Shown here piece after piece: positions 9,207 to 18,277 of a DNA stretch of 64,000 bases (positions are counted from its first letter, which is position 1; each line of letters opens with the position of its first letter). Origin of the DNA: G965218495 sp965218495 (lineage in GTDB: Bacteria > Bacteroidota > Rhodothermia > Rhodothermales > Bin80); the NCBI GenBank assembly GCA_965218495.1, contig OZ244626.1, positions 3,782,001 to 3,846,000 of the forward strand, given 5' to 3'. Position numbers and translations under genes: made by a program. The notes beneath the pieces were generated by a model. It worked only from the letters and a program-made list of their open reading frames with translations, searched no databases and was not told the origin of the DNA.

Positions 9207-10639
9207 CAGAATCCAAAGCCGACTTTGCCGGGATTCATGATTCCGTTGGGGTCCAAGGTCCGCTTGATTCGCTCCAGTAGCGGCCACGCATCCCCATACT
9301 GGCGCCGCATGAAGCGCGAAAGCTTGAGGCCTACGCCGTGGTGCTCGTTGACCATGCCGCCGTTTTCAAGGACTGCGGTCATGGCCGTGTTCCACACGCG
9401 ATTGTGCAGGCGCACCGCCTCTCTTGCGTCCTCGGGCGGGTCTTTGATGATGAAGCGGGTATAGACCATCACGCCCCAATGAAACCAGTGCGAAAAGTGG
9501 CCAATGAAGTCAACGTCCCACTCTTTGAAGCCTTCTTCGACAGCGCGCTTTTCGGCGTAGTAGAGCTTTTCGATTTTGTCATAGGTGGTGACGGTTTCCG
9601 TAGTCCCGTACATCCACGGCAGCTTTAGGCTCTGGGGAGGGTAGTAGAAGTCGTAGCGGTGCTTCCACCATGACTCGCCGGGCTTTCGTCCCAGGTCTTT
9701 TGCGCCAAAGCGACCTATGATCTCCATAGCCTTCCGCTCCTGCAAAGCGGCAAGATCGGGGTCGCCATCAAAGCCGATCACCATGTACGCGCCCTCGAGC
9801 TCATATCCGAGGATTTTCTTGACTCTGGACGCCGTAGAGCGTGGATCATACAGTCGTATCACAAAGGGATCCAGCCGGCGCGTCATGATCTGCCTGCCGG
9901 CTTCGATCGCTGCACTCAGGTCATCAAAGAGCACGGCTCTCAGCAGGCGTGCCTCCGGCAGATAGTCCAGCTGCATCGTGGCTTCCGTGATGACGCCCAG
10001 GGTGCCCTCTGAGCCCAGGAACAGGCGATAGAAGTCTGGACCTGCCGCGTGTTGCGGGACGATGGGCGTGCGCAGGATATGCCCATCCGGCAGTACCACC
10101 TGCATGCGCAGCACCAGGTCTTCGGCTTTGCCGTACTTGGTGCTGATGGTGCCGGTCCCTCGCGGCGCCAGGTATCCGCCCAAAGTGGCGCAGTTCGCAG
10201 ATGCCGGATAGTGCGGCAGCATCAGGCCTTTGTCGTTGAGAGCCCACTCCAGCTGGGTGCCATTGATGCCGGCCTGTGCCGTGACGGTGAGTGAGCGCTC
10301 ATCGATTTCGATGATGCGGTTCATCCGCTTGGTGTCGAGGATGATGCCGCCGTAAATGCTCAGGGCACCGCCCTGTGATCCCGATCCACCGCCCCATGGG
10401 ACTACGGGAATTCGATAGGCGTTGGCGATCTGGAGTATCGAGGAGATCTCTTCAGCGCTGTTGGGTCGGACGATGAAGTCCGGCTTGCGCGGCGCCTCGC
10501 CCCGGTCGAGCCACATCTGTGGTAGCCAGAACCAGTCGGTCGCGTATACCAATCGGTCGGTGTCGTCTGTAGAGATGTGCTTTGTGCCTACGACCTCTTC
10601 GATCTCGCTGCGAATCATTTCGGCCTGAAGGCCCTCCAT
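9206..10639 (-). CDS. FAD-binding oxidase/dehydrogenase (GlcD/PCMH type)
   Basis: A 477-aa flavoprotein of the GlcD / D-lactate dehydrogenase / alkyl-DHAP synthase superfamily. The FAD-binding PCMH half (about residues 50-230) carries PVVPWGGGSGSQGGALS and a GTGTISTKYGKAEDLV segment, followed by FLGSEGTLGVITEATM. The C-terminal cap ends NEHHGVGLKLSRFM and LDPNGIMNPGKVGFGF, typical of FAD-oxidase C domains. It would oxidise a 2-hydroxy acid or related substrate. It is the first gene of the operon leading to the Fe-S, UPF0261 and creatininase genes. The start at 10639 is supported by the divergent gene upstream. Confidence 0.85.
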   Translation of the reverse strand: MEGLQAEMIRSEIEEVVGTKHISTDDTDRLVYATDWFWLPQMWLDRGEAPRKPDFIVRPNSAEEISSILQIANAYRIPVVPWGGGSGSQGGALSIYGGIILDTKRMNRIIEIDERSLTVTAQAGINGTQLEWALNDKGLMLPHYPASANCATLGGYLAPRGTGTISTKYGKAEDLVLRMQVVLPDGHILRTPIVPQHAAGPDFYRLFLGSEGTLGVITEATMQLDYLPEARLLRAVLFDDLSAAIEAGRQIMTRRLDPFVIRLYDPRSTASRVKKILGYELEGAYMVIGFDGDPDLAALQERKAMEIIGRFGAKDLGRKPGESWWKHRYDFYYPPQSLKLPWMYGTTETVTTYDKIEKLYYAEKRAVEEGFKEWDVDFIGHFSHWFHWGVMVYTRFIIKDPPEDAREAVRLHNRVWNTAMTAVLENGGMVNEHHGVGLKLSRFMRRQYGDAWPLLERIKRTLDPNGIMNPGKVGFGF

Positions 10640-10704
10640 AGCATACCCCCTAGCTTTTACCGCGCAAATACGCGGGCTGCAAGCGAAAGTGTCTTCCAGA
10701 TTGC

Positions 10705-10710
10705 TATAAT
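10705..10710 (+). promoter_or_regulatory. Possible -10 box in the 10640-10749 divergent spacer
   Basis: A perfect TATAAT lies 39 bases upstream of the ThuA-like start at 10750. No good -35 hexamer sits 17 bases upstream, and Bacteroidota-type promoters differ from the E. coli consensus, so this is only a candidate. Confidence 0.3.
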
Positions 10711-10749
10711 ACGGCTTACGAGTAGGCTATCACTAATCCTTCAGGTGTC

Positions 10750-11625
10750 ATGCTATCACTGGCCTCCATTCTTGCATTATTCACGGCACTCGCGAGTCCT
10801 TCGGTGCTCCTTATCTCTGGGCAAAACAACCATGACTGGGAGCGAACGACGCCACAGCTTGAGGCAATCCTGCAGGCCACAGACCTGTTTGAGGTCACGG
10901 TATCCCTCACGCCGCCCAAGGGTGCAGAGGCTACGGCTTGGGATGCGTGGCGCCCGGACTTTGGCGCTTACGATGTGGTGGTTTTGAACTACAACGGAGA
11001 GATGTGGCCTGAGGCCGTAAAGGCAGACTTCGAGGCGTATGTGGCAGGCGGTGGCGCGGTGCTGGTTCAGCATGCGGCCAACAATCCGTTTCGGGGCTGG
11101 GAAGCATTTGAGTCTATGGTGGGGCTACTATGGCGCGGCGCCAACGCCGGTATTAGAGCCTACATGGACGAAAAGGGTGCGCTGGTGCGTGTGCCTGTGG
11201 GGGAAGGCCGGGGCGCAGGGCACGGCAGGCTGCACGACTGGCAGATAATGACCCGCGACGCGAAGCACCCTATTATGCAGGGCTTGCCTCCGGTGTGGAT
11301 GCATCCGCATGACGAGCTGTACCACGGCCAGCGCGGCCCGGCGGAGAATATGCATGTCCTTGCGACTGCATGGTCGGACCCGGAGCATGGTGGCACTGGA
11401 GAGCATGAGCTCATGGTGTGGTGGATTCCTTTTGGAGAGGGCAAGGTGTTGACGCTACTTCCGGGGCACCTCTGGAGCGGCCAGGAGGACGACCGCGCCT
11501 TGCGATGCGCGGGCTTTCAAACGCTACTGCAGCGCAGCGTGCAGTGGCTGGCGACGGGCGAGGTGACGTTGCCTATACCAGAGGACTTTCCGACGGCTGA
11601 GGTGTCCAGCGTACGCTCCCTGTAG
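10750..11625 (+). CDS. ThuA-like domain protein, exported
   Basis: A 291-aa protein with a short N-terminal signal-like segment (LASILALFTALAS) followed by a ThuA-like / class I glutamine amidotransferase-like fold: SVLLISGQNNHDWERTTPQL, VVVLNYNGEMWPEAV, YVAGGGAVLVQHAANNPF and VLTLLPGHLWSGQ. ThuA-type proteins are linked to sugar and glycan use and are common in Bacteroidota and Planctomycetota, often exported. The reaction is unknown. The gene runs convergently towards a second ThuA-like gene at 11694, only 68 bases away. The two share a family but little sequence. Confidence 0.8.
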   Translation: MLSLASILALFTALASPSVLLISGQNNHDWERTTPQLEAILQATDLFEVTVSLTPPKGAEATAWDAWRPDFGAYDVVVLNYNGEMWPEAVKADFEAYVAGGGAVLVQHAANNPFRGWEAFESMVGLLWRGANAGIRAYMDEKGALVRVPVGEGRGAGHGRLHDWQIMTRDAKHPIMQGLPPVWMHPHDELYHGQRGPAENMHVLATAWSDPEHGGTGEHELMVWWIPFGEGKVLTLLPGHLWSGQEDDRALRCAGFQTLLQRSVQWLATGEVTLPIPEDFPTAEVSSVRSL

Positions 11626-11693
11626 CAGCATGCATAGGGTTGCCTAGCGCGAGATTGTCGCCCACGCTGCTCAACGAATCCCACACGCCTGCG

Positions 11694-12632
11694 CTAAAGG
11701 TCGCCCGGACGCATTCTAGGCTTAAACTTGTCGCCGAAGCCGGAATTGTTCGGCTCGAATGGCGAAGCCAGTTCGGCGTTGGCACCGTCCTGCGGCACTT
11801 CATGGCCCAGCGCCCAGAGAATCCCATTCAGGGCGAGGCGTCGCATGGAGGCTTCTCTGAAGTCGTACGGGTGGCCGAGCGTTGTAAAGAACACACGTGC
11901 TGAGGTGCCCGACGCTCCCGTATAGGTCTTGGTCCATGCTACGGGATTGGTTAGCGGAAATCTGTCAAGGCGGTTGTTGTTGGCGTGGCCGGACTTCAGA
12001 GCGCGGCCCACTAGAAGTGGCTCGCTGTCTCCGTAGAGCTCGTAGTCGCCGCCGTGGACATGGTACAGCCACGAGTATGCCTGAAACGGCTCCACGCCGC
12101 TGAGCACGGGGTGGTCGACCATGTTCTCAATCAGCGTCACGTCCGTGAGCGGGTTGGCCCCGTCATCAAAGTGGCCGTGGTGCGTGATCCATTTCTGGCC
12201 GAAGACCTTGATGGGCCAGTCGTCGTTCAGGTGCGCGCGCGTCGAGTCATTCCTGTAAAGGAAGGCATGCGTAGCCGTTCGGAAACCTGCCATGGGTCTG
12301 CCAGACTCCGCAAAGTCAAGAATGTATTGAGTCTGGCTGTCCGGGAGCGCCCTGAACCGTGTGAACATCACCATCATGTCCGCGTCTTCAAGTGCTTGGA
12401 GCCCGGCGATGTTGTCCAGCACATTCGGATCGATGAATCCTTCGTCGTTGATCGCATAGAGCACGGTGGTCTGAAGGCCGTAATCCCGCTCCAGGATTCT
12501 TGCGAGCATGGGCATGGATTCTTCTGATCGGTACTCTTCATCACCGGTTACGAATACGATATGGGCGGGAGGATCGGCGGCCTGCGGGGTCGCGCAGCCA
12601 GCGAGAAGGAGGGAAACGAATACGTAGCGCAT
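11694..12632 (-). CDS. ThuA-like domain lipoprotein
   Basis: A 312-aa protein when started at the ATG at 12632, giving a short lipoprotein signal with lipobox LAGC (Cys13). The longer upstream frame adds 40 unlikely residues. It has ThuA-like features: HIVFVTGDEEYRSEESMPM near residue 22, DADMMVMFTRFRALPD, GFRTATHAFLY, VFGQKWITHHGH and VFFTTLGHPYDF near the end. It is likely anchored on the cell envelope. The protein is related by fold to the neighbour at 10750. It is followed, on the other side, by the spacer before the large defence operon. Confidence 0.85.
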   Translation of the reverse strand: MRYVFVSLLLAGCATPQAADPPAHIVFVTGDEEYRSEESMPMLARILERDYGLQTTVLYAINDEGFIDPNVLDNIAGLQALEDADMMVMFTRFRALPDSQTQYILDFAESGRPMAGFRTATHAFLYRNDSTRAHLNDDWPIKVFGQKWITHHGHFDDGANPLTDVTLIENMVDHPVLSGVEPFQAYSWLYHVHGGDYELYGDSEPLLVGRALKSGHANNNRLDRFPLTNPVAWTKTYTGASGTSARVFFTTLGHPYDFREASMRRLALNGILWALGHEVPQDGANAELASPFEPNNSGFGDKFKPRMRPGDL

Positions 12633-12984
12633 AGTCACTGTAGTGAGCCTAGGCCGAAGGATGGCCCTCAAAGGTACGATAGGGTAGGGCTGAACGGCAA
12701 TGGTGCTGATTTCCGTCCGTGGCTTGTCACGTAAGCGCGAATTGGTTACCATTCCCTGATTAGTAAAGCGCTCAGAAGTGCGAAATAGCCTGGTTACTAT
12801 GTTGTCACTGACACCCTGTTGTCACTCATCGTGTGTTTAATGGTCGTTGCTTGGCCAACTCCCATGCCAGCGGCAATGGACTATGGGCCAGGTGAATCAG
12901 ACTAATGTATTGGCAATGCCGGATCGGCATGATGCTTTAGGCGTCGTGCGCGCCGCTAGGTGGCTAGAAAAGAGACGTAAGTAA
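12633..12984 (+). promoter_or_regulatory. Upstream region of defence operon
   Basis: A 352-base spacer between the minus-strand ThuA gene and the plus-strand helicase operon, so it should hold both promoters. It has no gene. The only structure I see is the paired direct repeat at 12800-12826. No clear -10/-35 pair could be assigned. Confidence 0.5.
12800..12826. repeat. 10-bp direct repeat pair, operator-like
   Basis: TGTTGTCACT occurs at 12800-12809 and again at 12817-12826, a 17-base period. It is the only such repeat in the spacer, about 160 bases upstream of the defence operon start. A repressor or activator site is possible but unproven. Confidence 0.45.
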
Positions 12985-15900
12985 ATGAACGTTTTCGAGT
13001 TTCGAGAAGAGCTTGTTCGGGAGTACGAAAAATTTTCGCGGAGCTTCACGACAATTCGCGCTGCCGACGTCAGGGTGGTAGTGGACGAAGCCTACACAGC
13101 CGAGCGGTTTTGGCCCGCCCCGCTCATCCAGCTGAATCCCAATTACGCCGAAGGCGGCTCCGTGACGGACCTCGTAAATCGTGGGCTGCTACACCAGGAG
13201 TGCGAGAACATTTTTCGACAGAAGGATCGCGAGGGGAGGCATGGAGAGGTATTCAGATTGTACCAGCACCAAGTGGAGGGTATTGAGGCCGCCAAACGCT
13301 GCGAGAGCTATGTGCTGACCACGGGTACCGGGTCCGGCAAGTCGCTGAGTTACTTCGTCCCTATCGTGGATGACGTGCTGCAGCGTGGCGTGAGTGGCGT
13401 GCGCATAGGTATTACGGCGATAGTCGTATACCCTATGAACGCGCTGTGCAACAGCCAGCGCGAAGAGCTCGAAAAGTTTCTGGTACGCGGATACGGTAGC
13501 GGCGACAGCCCCGTGTCGTTTGCCCGCTACACAGGCCAGGAAACGCTCGAGGAGCGTGAAGCCATTGCCGCCAATCCTCCCGATATCTTGCTGACTAACT
13601 ACGTAATGCTTGAACTGATCATGACGCGGTTCATGCCAGCTGACATGGCCATACGGAAGCATGCGGAAGGGCTCAAATTCTTGGTGCTGGACGAGCTCCA
13701 CACATATCGGGGTCGCCAGGGTGCCGATGTGGCGATGCTCGTTCGTCGTGTTCGAGAACGTTTTAACGAAAACCTGCTATGCATCGGCACATCTGCCACA
13801 ATGGCTTCGGAGGGGTCCTTTGCAAACCGGAATCGCAAAGTGGCAGAAGTTGCCTCACGCCTTTTCGGCGCGGAGGTTGAGCCTGACAACGTCATAATCG
13901 AAACCTTGGAGCCGGTGACGGCTGATAGCACGCCAATTGAAGGTCGTTTCCTGAGACAGGCGATTGAAAAGGGTATGCCTGCTAAGCTGGGAGAGCGCGA
14001 ATTTCGGCGGCACCCTGTTGCGGCCTGGGTCGAACGTAGACTGGGTCTTGAGAAGCAGAACGGCGAGCTGACGCGTATCTCACGGCCGCGCTCGGTTAGG
14101 GAAGCGTCAGAAATGCTGGCTAAAGAAACTGGCATGAGCCCGGAGCTGTGTAGGGATTACTTGACCGGGTTCCTGCTGATGGCGTTCAACTGCAGGGACG
14201 CCAGGGGGCGACCGCTTTTTGCTTTTCGCTTGCACCAGTTTATCAGCGGCGCCTGGAATGCCTATGCAACGCTAGAGGCACCCGGCGACCGCTATATCAC
14301 TCTGGACGGGCAGCGATTCATGCCCGGGGATCGGCAGCGTTCGCTCTTCGCGCTCAGCTTCTGCAGGCAATGTGGGCAGGAGTACTACCCAATATGGGCC
14401 ACTATCGAGAGCAAGGCGCTGAAGGCCTTTGCTACGCGGAGTTTGTTTGAGCGCTCGACTCATGAAGAAGGCGTTCAGTACGGTTACTTTATGCCAGATC
14501 CAGCAAATGAATTCAAGCCAGACGGCGTGGAGGCGCATTTTCCTGACGGTTGGATTGAATACCGGGGCGGCTTGCCGCGGCTGAAGTACAACTATAGGAA
14601 GTACCAGCCACGTGAGGTGCGCGTCGATACGCTCGGGATGATTGCTAAGGAGGGCCTAAAGGGATGGTATATTCCAGAAGCGTTTCGATTCTGCCTCCAA
14701 AGAGACTGCAGTGCGGAATACTCCGCTCGGCTGAAGGAGACTTCGAAGCTATCTGGTCTATCCAGTGAAGGACGCAGTTCAGCCACCACAGTGCTGGCGC
14801 TGTCAGCGCTGAAATACCTAGCGGCTGCTGACTTGGAGTCCGCCACCAAAAAGCTGCTTGGATTCTCGGACAATCGCCAGGACGCTGCCTTGCAGGCGGG
14901 CCACTTCAACGACTTCGTTCAGGTCTTATTGTTGCGCGGCGCGCTCTTGGCCGCCATTCGGCACGAAGGCTCAAGGGGGATTACAAACGAGACGCTAACT
15001 CAACTGGTGTTTGAACAGCTGCGTTTGGAGCCGTCGCAATATGCGTCAAGTCCAGCGGGTAAAGGTATACGGGCCCAGAACACCGCCCAGGCGCTAAGGG
15101 ATGTACTGGGCTACCGGCTTTACTACGACCTGCAGCGAGGTTGGCGGATCACCAATCCAAATCTGGAGCAGCTTGAGCTCTTGTCGATTGAATACCAAGG
15201 CCTCGGAGACTGCTGTAGTGACGAGGCCGAATGGACAAAAGTGCACTGGACTCTAGGTGCGCTTACGTCAGGTCAGCGTTTTAGGCTTGTGCATTCCCTC
15301 TTGGAACGGATGCGCAAGAAGCTGTGCATAAAGACGATCTACCTCGATCCGAATCGGCAGGAGCGCATTCGTAACAACAGTTACAACGAGCTGAGGGAGC
15401 CCTGGGGCCTGTCCGAGACCGAAAGGCTTGACCCAAGTGCCTTCATGATTCCCCGATCTAAAGGCAAGTTAGGCGTCAAGGGTGTGTATCGGCTTCTGCA
15501 CGTATCCTATCGCTCAGCTTTTGCTAGGTCGTTGAGCGCTGAGGTCAATTCGGCAGATAGCAAAAGATATCAGCCAGTTAGACTTGACCAGGATACATTC
15601 AATGCTGTCATAGACGGCATTTTGCGAGTCCTCGCTGTTTATGGCTATGTTGAGCCAGAGAAACTGAGCCCCAAGCTCACTGGTTATCGAATAAACAGCT
15701 CGGCAATTCGCTGGTGCAGTTCGAACGGCGAAGTCGGGAAAAAGCGGGGTTTCGCTAACCAGTTTTTTCGCGACCTGTATCTATCGGTGGCGGAGTTGCT
15801 ACAGACAGGGTACTGCTACTTGCACCAGATGGAGGCCAGAGAGCACACTGCCCAAGTGGACTCTGAAGAACGAGAGGACCGTGAGGCGCGTTTCCGTAAG

Positions 15901-18267
15901 GGTCTGGAGTCGGGCGGGACGGTCGCTCGGAACGGCCTGTCTCGGGGACTCCCCATACTATTCTGTTCGCCCACCATGGAATTAGGCGTAGACATTGCTC
16001 TGTTAAATACCGTATATATGCGCAATGTGCCGCCAACGCCGGCGAATTACGCACAGCGCAGCGGGCGTGCAGGGCGTGGGGGCCAACCGGCATTGGTCGT
16101 GACATATTGTGCAGCGAAGTCTCCGCACGATCAGTACTTCTTCAACGACCCTACGCGCATGGTCGCGGGAGCGGTCAGCCCACCAGCGATCGATCTTGCC
16201 AATGAGGATCTCATTCGCAGTCACCTCCACGCGGTCTGGCTTGCAGAAACGCAAGTCATGCTAGGCAATACAGTGCCAGACGTACTTGACCGTGAGCAAA
16301 GCGACACGCTGCCGATTCGTACGGAAATGTCCTCACAACTTCGCAGGCCAAGTGTAGTAAAGTATGCCGCACATCGCGCTGCTCGCATTGTGGCAATGCT
16401 GAGGCAGGACCTTGGTGAGCAAGCCGCACCGTGGTTTAGCGATGCTTGGCTAGACGCCGCCATGAGATCGGCATTTCGCCGATTTGACAAGGGGTTCGCG
16501 CGTTGGAGGTCGCTCTTGTGGGCGGCAACGGGGCAGATGCAGCGGTCAAACGCCGTGCTGAAGAACCTCGCAGCTTCACCACAACAGAGAAAGGAAGCAA
16601 AGGCCCGCTACGATCAGGCGGCAAAGCAACTAGACCTGCTGTTGGGTTCACAGAGACGAAGGAAGGAAGGGAGAGGGAGGTTGAGTTCCGAATTCTATAC
16701 CTATCGATACTTGGCATCCGAGGGTTTCTTGCCCGGATACAATTTCCCACGTTTACCTTTGTTGGCATTCATACCCGGGCGTAGCCATCGGGTTGTAGGT
16801 GATACATTCCTTAGTCGTCCGCGATTCTTAGGGCTCAAAGAGTACGGTCCGCATTCGATCATCTACCACGAAGGAAGCACATACCGTGTGCGTCAGGCCA
16901 TTCTCCCTTTGCCCGAGGATGGCGGTGGCTCCGACCCCGGTGCCCTGCTGTTGGAGACTACCCGGCTGTGCCCTTCTTGTGGCTATGGCCATTTCCAGGA
17001 CCAGAGGGATTACGAGCGCTGTGTGAGTTGCGATGCGCTTTTGGCAGCTGGAAGGTCAATTACCAATCTCCATCGAATTGGGCAAGTGTCTACGCGTCAC
17101 GCTATGAGAATAACCTCTGACGAGGAAGAGCGGCAGCGCCAAGGCTACGAATTGATCACCACTCTCCGGTACAGCGAAGAAAGGGGCATCCCGCGGCGAA
17201 AAAGCTCTACTGTGTCGTACAATGGAAAGCCTGTTTGGGACCTTCAATACGGGCCCTCAGCAACCATTTGGCGAATCAATCTGGGGTGGCGTCGGCGAAT
17301 AGAAAAAACGATCTACGGGTTCAGCATTGACGCCGAAACGGGAGAGTGGGTGAAGGATACACAAGCGGCTACCGATGTGGAAGACGACACGGTGAAGGAT
17401 GGGCGTCGGGTTGTTCGGATCACGCCCTATGTTCAGGATACGCGCAATGTGCTTGTAATCCAAGCGAGGGAAGAACTGCCAGTCGCAACAACAGTCTCAC
17501 TCCAGTATGCGCTCAAGCGCGGAATTGAACAGGTATATCAGCTGGAGGAGCGGGAGTTAGCAGCAGAGCCCTTGCATGACGAATCGGCGCGCATGACCAT
17601 TCTGTTCTACGAAGCGGCCGAGGGAGGCGCTGGCGTGCTTACACGGCTGGCCAATGACCCTCGCGCACTCAGCCGAGTGGCAAAGTCGGCGCTAGAGGTT
17701 TGCCACTACAAATCCAAGTCCGGGAATTGGACTGACGTTCAGGACCTGCAGAATCAAAACGAGGACTGCGAGGCAGGCTGTTACCGCTGCCTACTGAGTT
17801 ATTTTAACCAGACCGCTCATGGCGACATAGACCGCAGGGACATTGTATTGCGGGATTTGCTCTGCAAGGTGGCGAATGGGTCGCTTAGGCAAATCGAGGA
17901 TCAGTCCAAATCGGGCAGTGATGAATTCCAGCGGTTGCTTAATCCAACGCTATCGCAGCTGGAGAGGGACTGGCTCAATTGGGTGCGTGATCGTGGCTAT
18001 CGCGTACCCGCCCAAGCGGGAGTGTACCTACAGGCATTCCAGACGACGCCGGATTTCGCGTATAGGGATACATCAGCGGTTGTCTTTATCGACGGACCAC
18101 CGCATGACACTGCTGCAGCCAAGAAGGTAGACGCATCAATTACGCGTCGGTTGGAAGACGCAGGGCTAACTGTAGTTCGGTTCTCGCACGACAGGGCTAC
18201 GTGGGAGGGGATAGCCCAAGAGTACTCCTGGGTCTTCGGTCCGGCTGATTGCGCGGAATCCGACTAG
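12985..18267 (+). CDS. DISARM-like DUF1998 helicase with Vsr-like C-terminus
   Basis: A 1760-aa superfamily 2 helicase. Visible in order: Q-like motif YQHQVEGIEA (93-102), Walker A GTGSGKS (114-120), PMNAL (150-154), Walker B DELH followed by TYRGRQGADVAM (236-251), GTSATM (268-273), helicase C motif QRSGRAGR (1024-1031), a zinc ribbon (C1329, C1332, C1346, C1349) and the DUF1998 region with CEAGCYRC (C1595, C1599, C1602). The last 80 residues contain TPDFAYRD and VVFIDGPPHD (D1690, D1703, H1707), resembling Vsr/DUF559-type PD-(D/E)XK nucleases. In classical DISARM, helicase DrmA and DUF1998 protein DrmB are separate. Here both features are in one chain. It is the first of three co-directional genes; the next starts 10 bases on. 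DISARM assignment is inferred from the gene set. Confidence 0.8.
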   Translation: MNVFEFREELVREYEKFSRSFTTIRAADVRVVVDEAYTAERFWPAPLIQLNPNYAEGGSVTDLVNRGLLHQECENIFRQKDREGRHGEVFRLYQHQVEGIEAAKRCESYVLTTGTGSGKSLSYFVPIVDDVLQRGVSGVRIGITAIVVYPMNALCNSQREELEKFLVRGYGSGDSPVSFARYTGQETLEEREAIAANPPDILLTNYVMLELIMTRFMPADMAIRKHAEGLKFLVLDELHTYRGRQGADVAMLVRRVRERFNENLLCIGTSATMASEGSFANRNRKVAEVASRLFGAEVEPDNVIIETLEPVTADSTPIEGRFLRQAIEKGMPAKLGEREFRRHPVAAWVERRLGLEKQNGELTRISRPRSVREASEMLAKETGMSPELCRDYLTGFLLMAFNCRDARGRPLFAFRLHQFISGAWNAYATLEAPGDRYITLDGQRFMPGDRQRSLFALSFCRQCGQEYYPIWATIESKALKAFATRSLFERSTHEEGVQYGYFMPDPANEFKPDGVEAHFPDGWIEYRGGLPRLKYNYRKYQPREVRVDTLGMIAKEGLKGWYIPEAFRFCLQRDCSAEYSARLKETSKLSGLSSEGRSSATTVLALSALKYLAAADLESATKKLLGFSDNRQDAALQAGHFNDFVQVLLLRGALLAAIRHEGSRGITNETLTQLVFEQLRLEPSQYASSPAGKGIRAQNTAQALRDVLGYRLYYDLQRGWRITNPNLEQLELLSIEYQGLGDCCSDEAEWTKVHWTLGALTSGQRFRLVHSLLERMRKKLCIKTIYLDPNRQERIRNNSYNELREPWGLSETERLDPSAFMIPRSKGKLGVKGVYRLLHVSYRSAFARSLSAEVNSADSKRYQPVRLDQDTFNAVIDGILRVLAVYGYVEPEKLSPKLTGYRINSSAIRWCSSNGEVGKKRGFANQFFRDLYLSVAELLQTGYCYLHQMEAREHTAQVDSEEREDREARFRKGLESGGTVARNGLSRGLPILFCSPTMELGVDIALLNTVYMRNVPPTPANYAQRSGRAGRGGQPALVVTYCAAKSPHDQYFFNDPTRMVAGAVSPPAIDLANEDLIRSHLHAVWLAETQVMLGNTVPDVLDREQSDTLPIRTEMSSQLRRPSVVKYAAHRAARIVAMLRQDLGEQAAPWFSDAWLDAAMRSAFRRFDKGFARWRSLLWAATGQMQRSNAVLKNLAASPQQRKEAKARYDQAAKQLDLLLGSQRRRKEGRGRLSSEFYTYRYLASEGFLPGYNFPRLPLLAFIPGRSHRVVGDTFLSRPRFLGLKEYGPHSIIYHEGSTYRVRQAILPLPEDGGGSDPGALLLETTRLCPSCGYGHFQDQRDYERCVSCDALLAAGRSITNLHRIGQVSTRHAMRITSDEEERQRQGYELITTLRYSEERGIPRRKSSTVSYNGKPVWDLQYGPSATIWRINLGWRRRIEKTIYGFSIDAETGEWVKDTQAATDVEDDTVKDGRRVVRITPYVQDTRNVLVIQAREELPVATTVSLQYALKRGIEQVYQLEERELAAEPLHDESARMTILFYEAAEGGAGVLTRLANDPRALSRVAKSALEVCHYKSKSGNWTDVQDLQNQNEDCEAGCYRCLLSYFNQTAHGDIDRRDIVLRDLLCKVANGSLRQIEDQSKSGSDEFQRLLNPTLSQLERDWLNWVRDRGYRVPAQAGVYLQAFQTTPDFAYRDTSAVVFIDGPPHDTAAAKKVDASITRRLEDAGLTVVRFSHDRATWEGIAQEYSWVFGPADCAESD

Positions 18268-18277
18268 CGAGCTAGGA

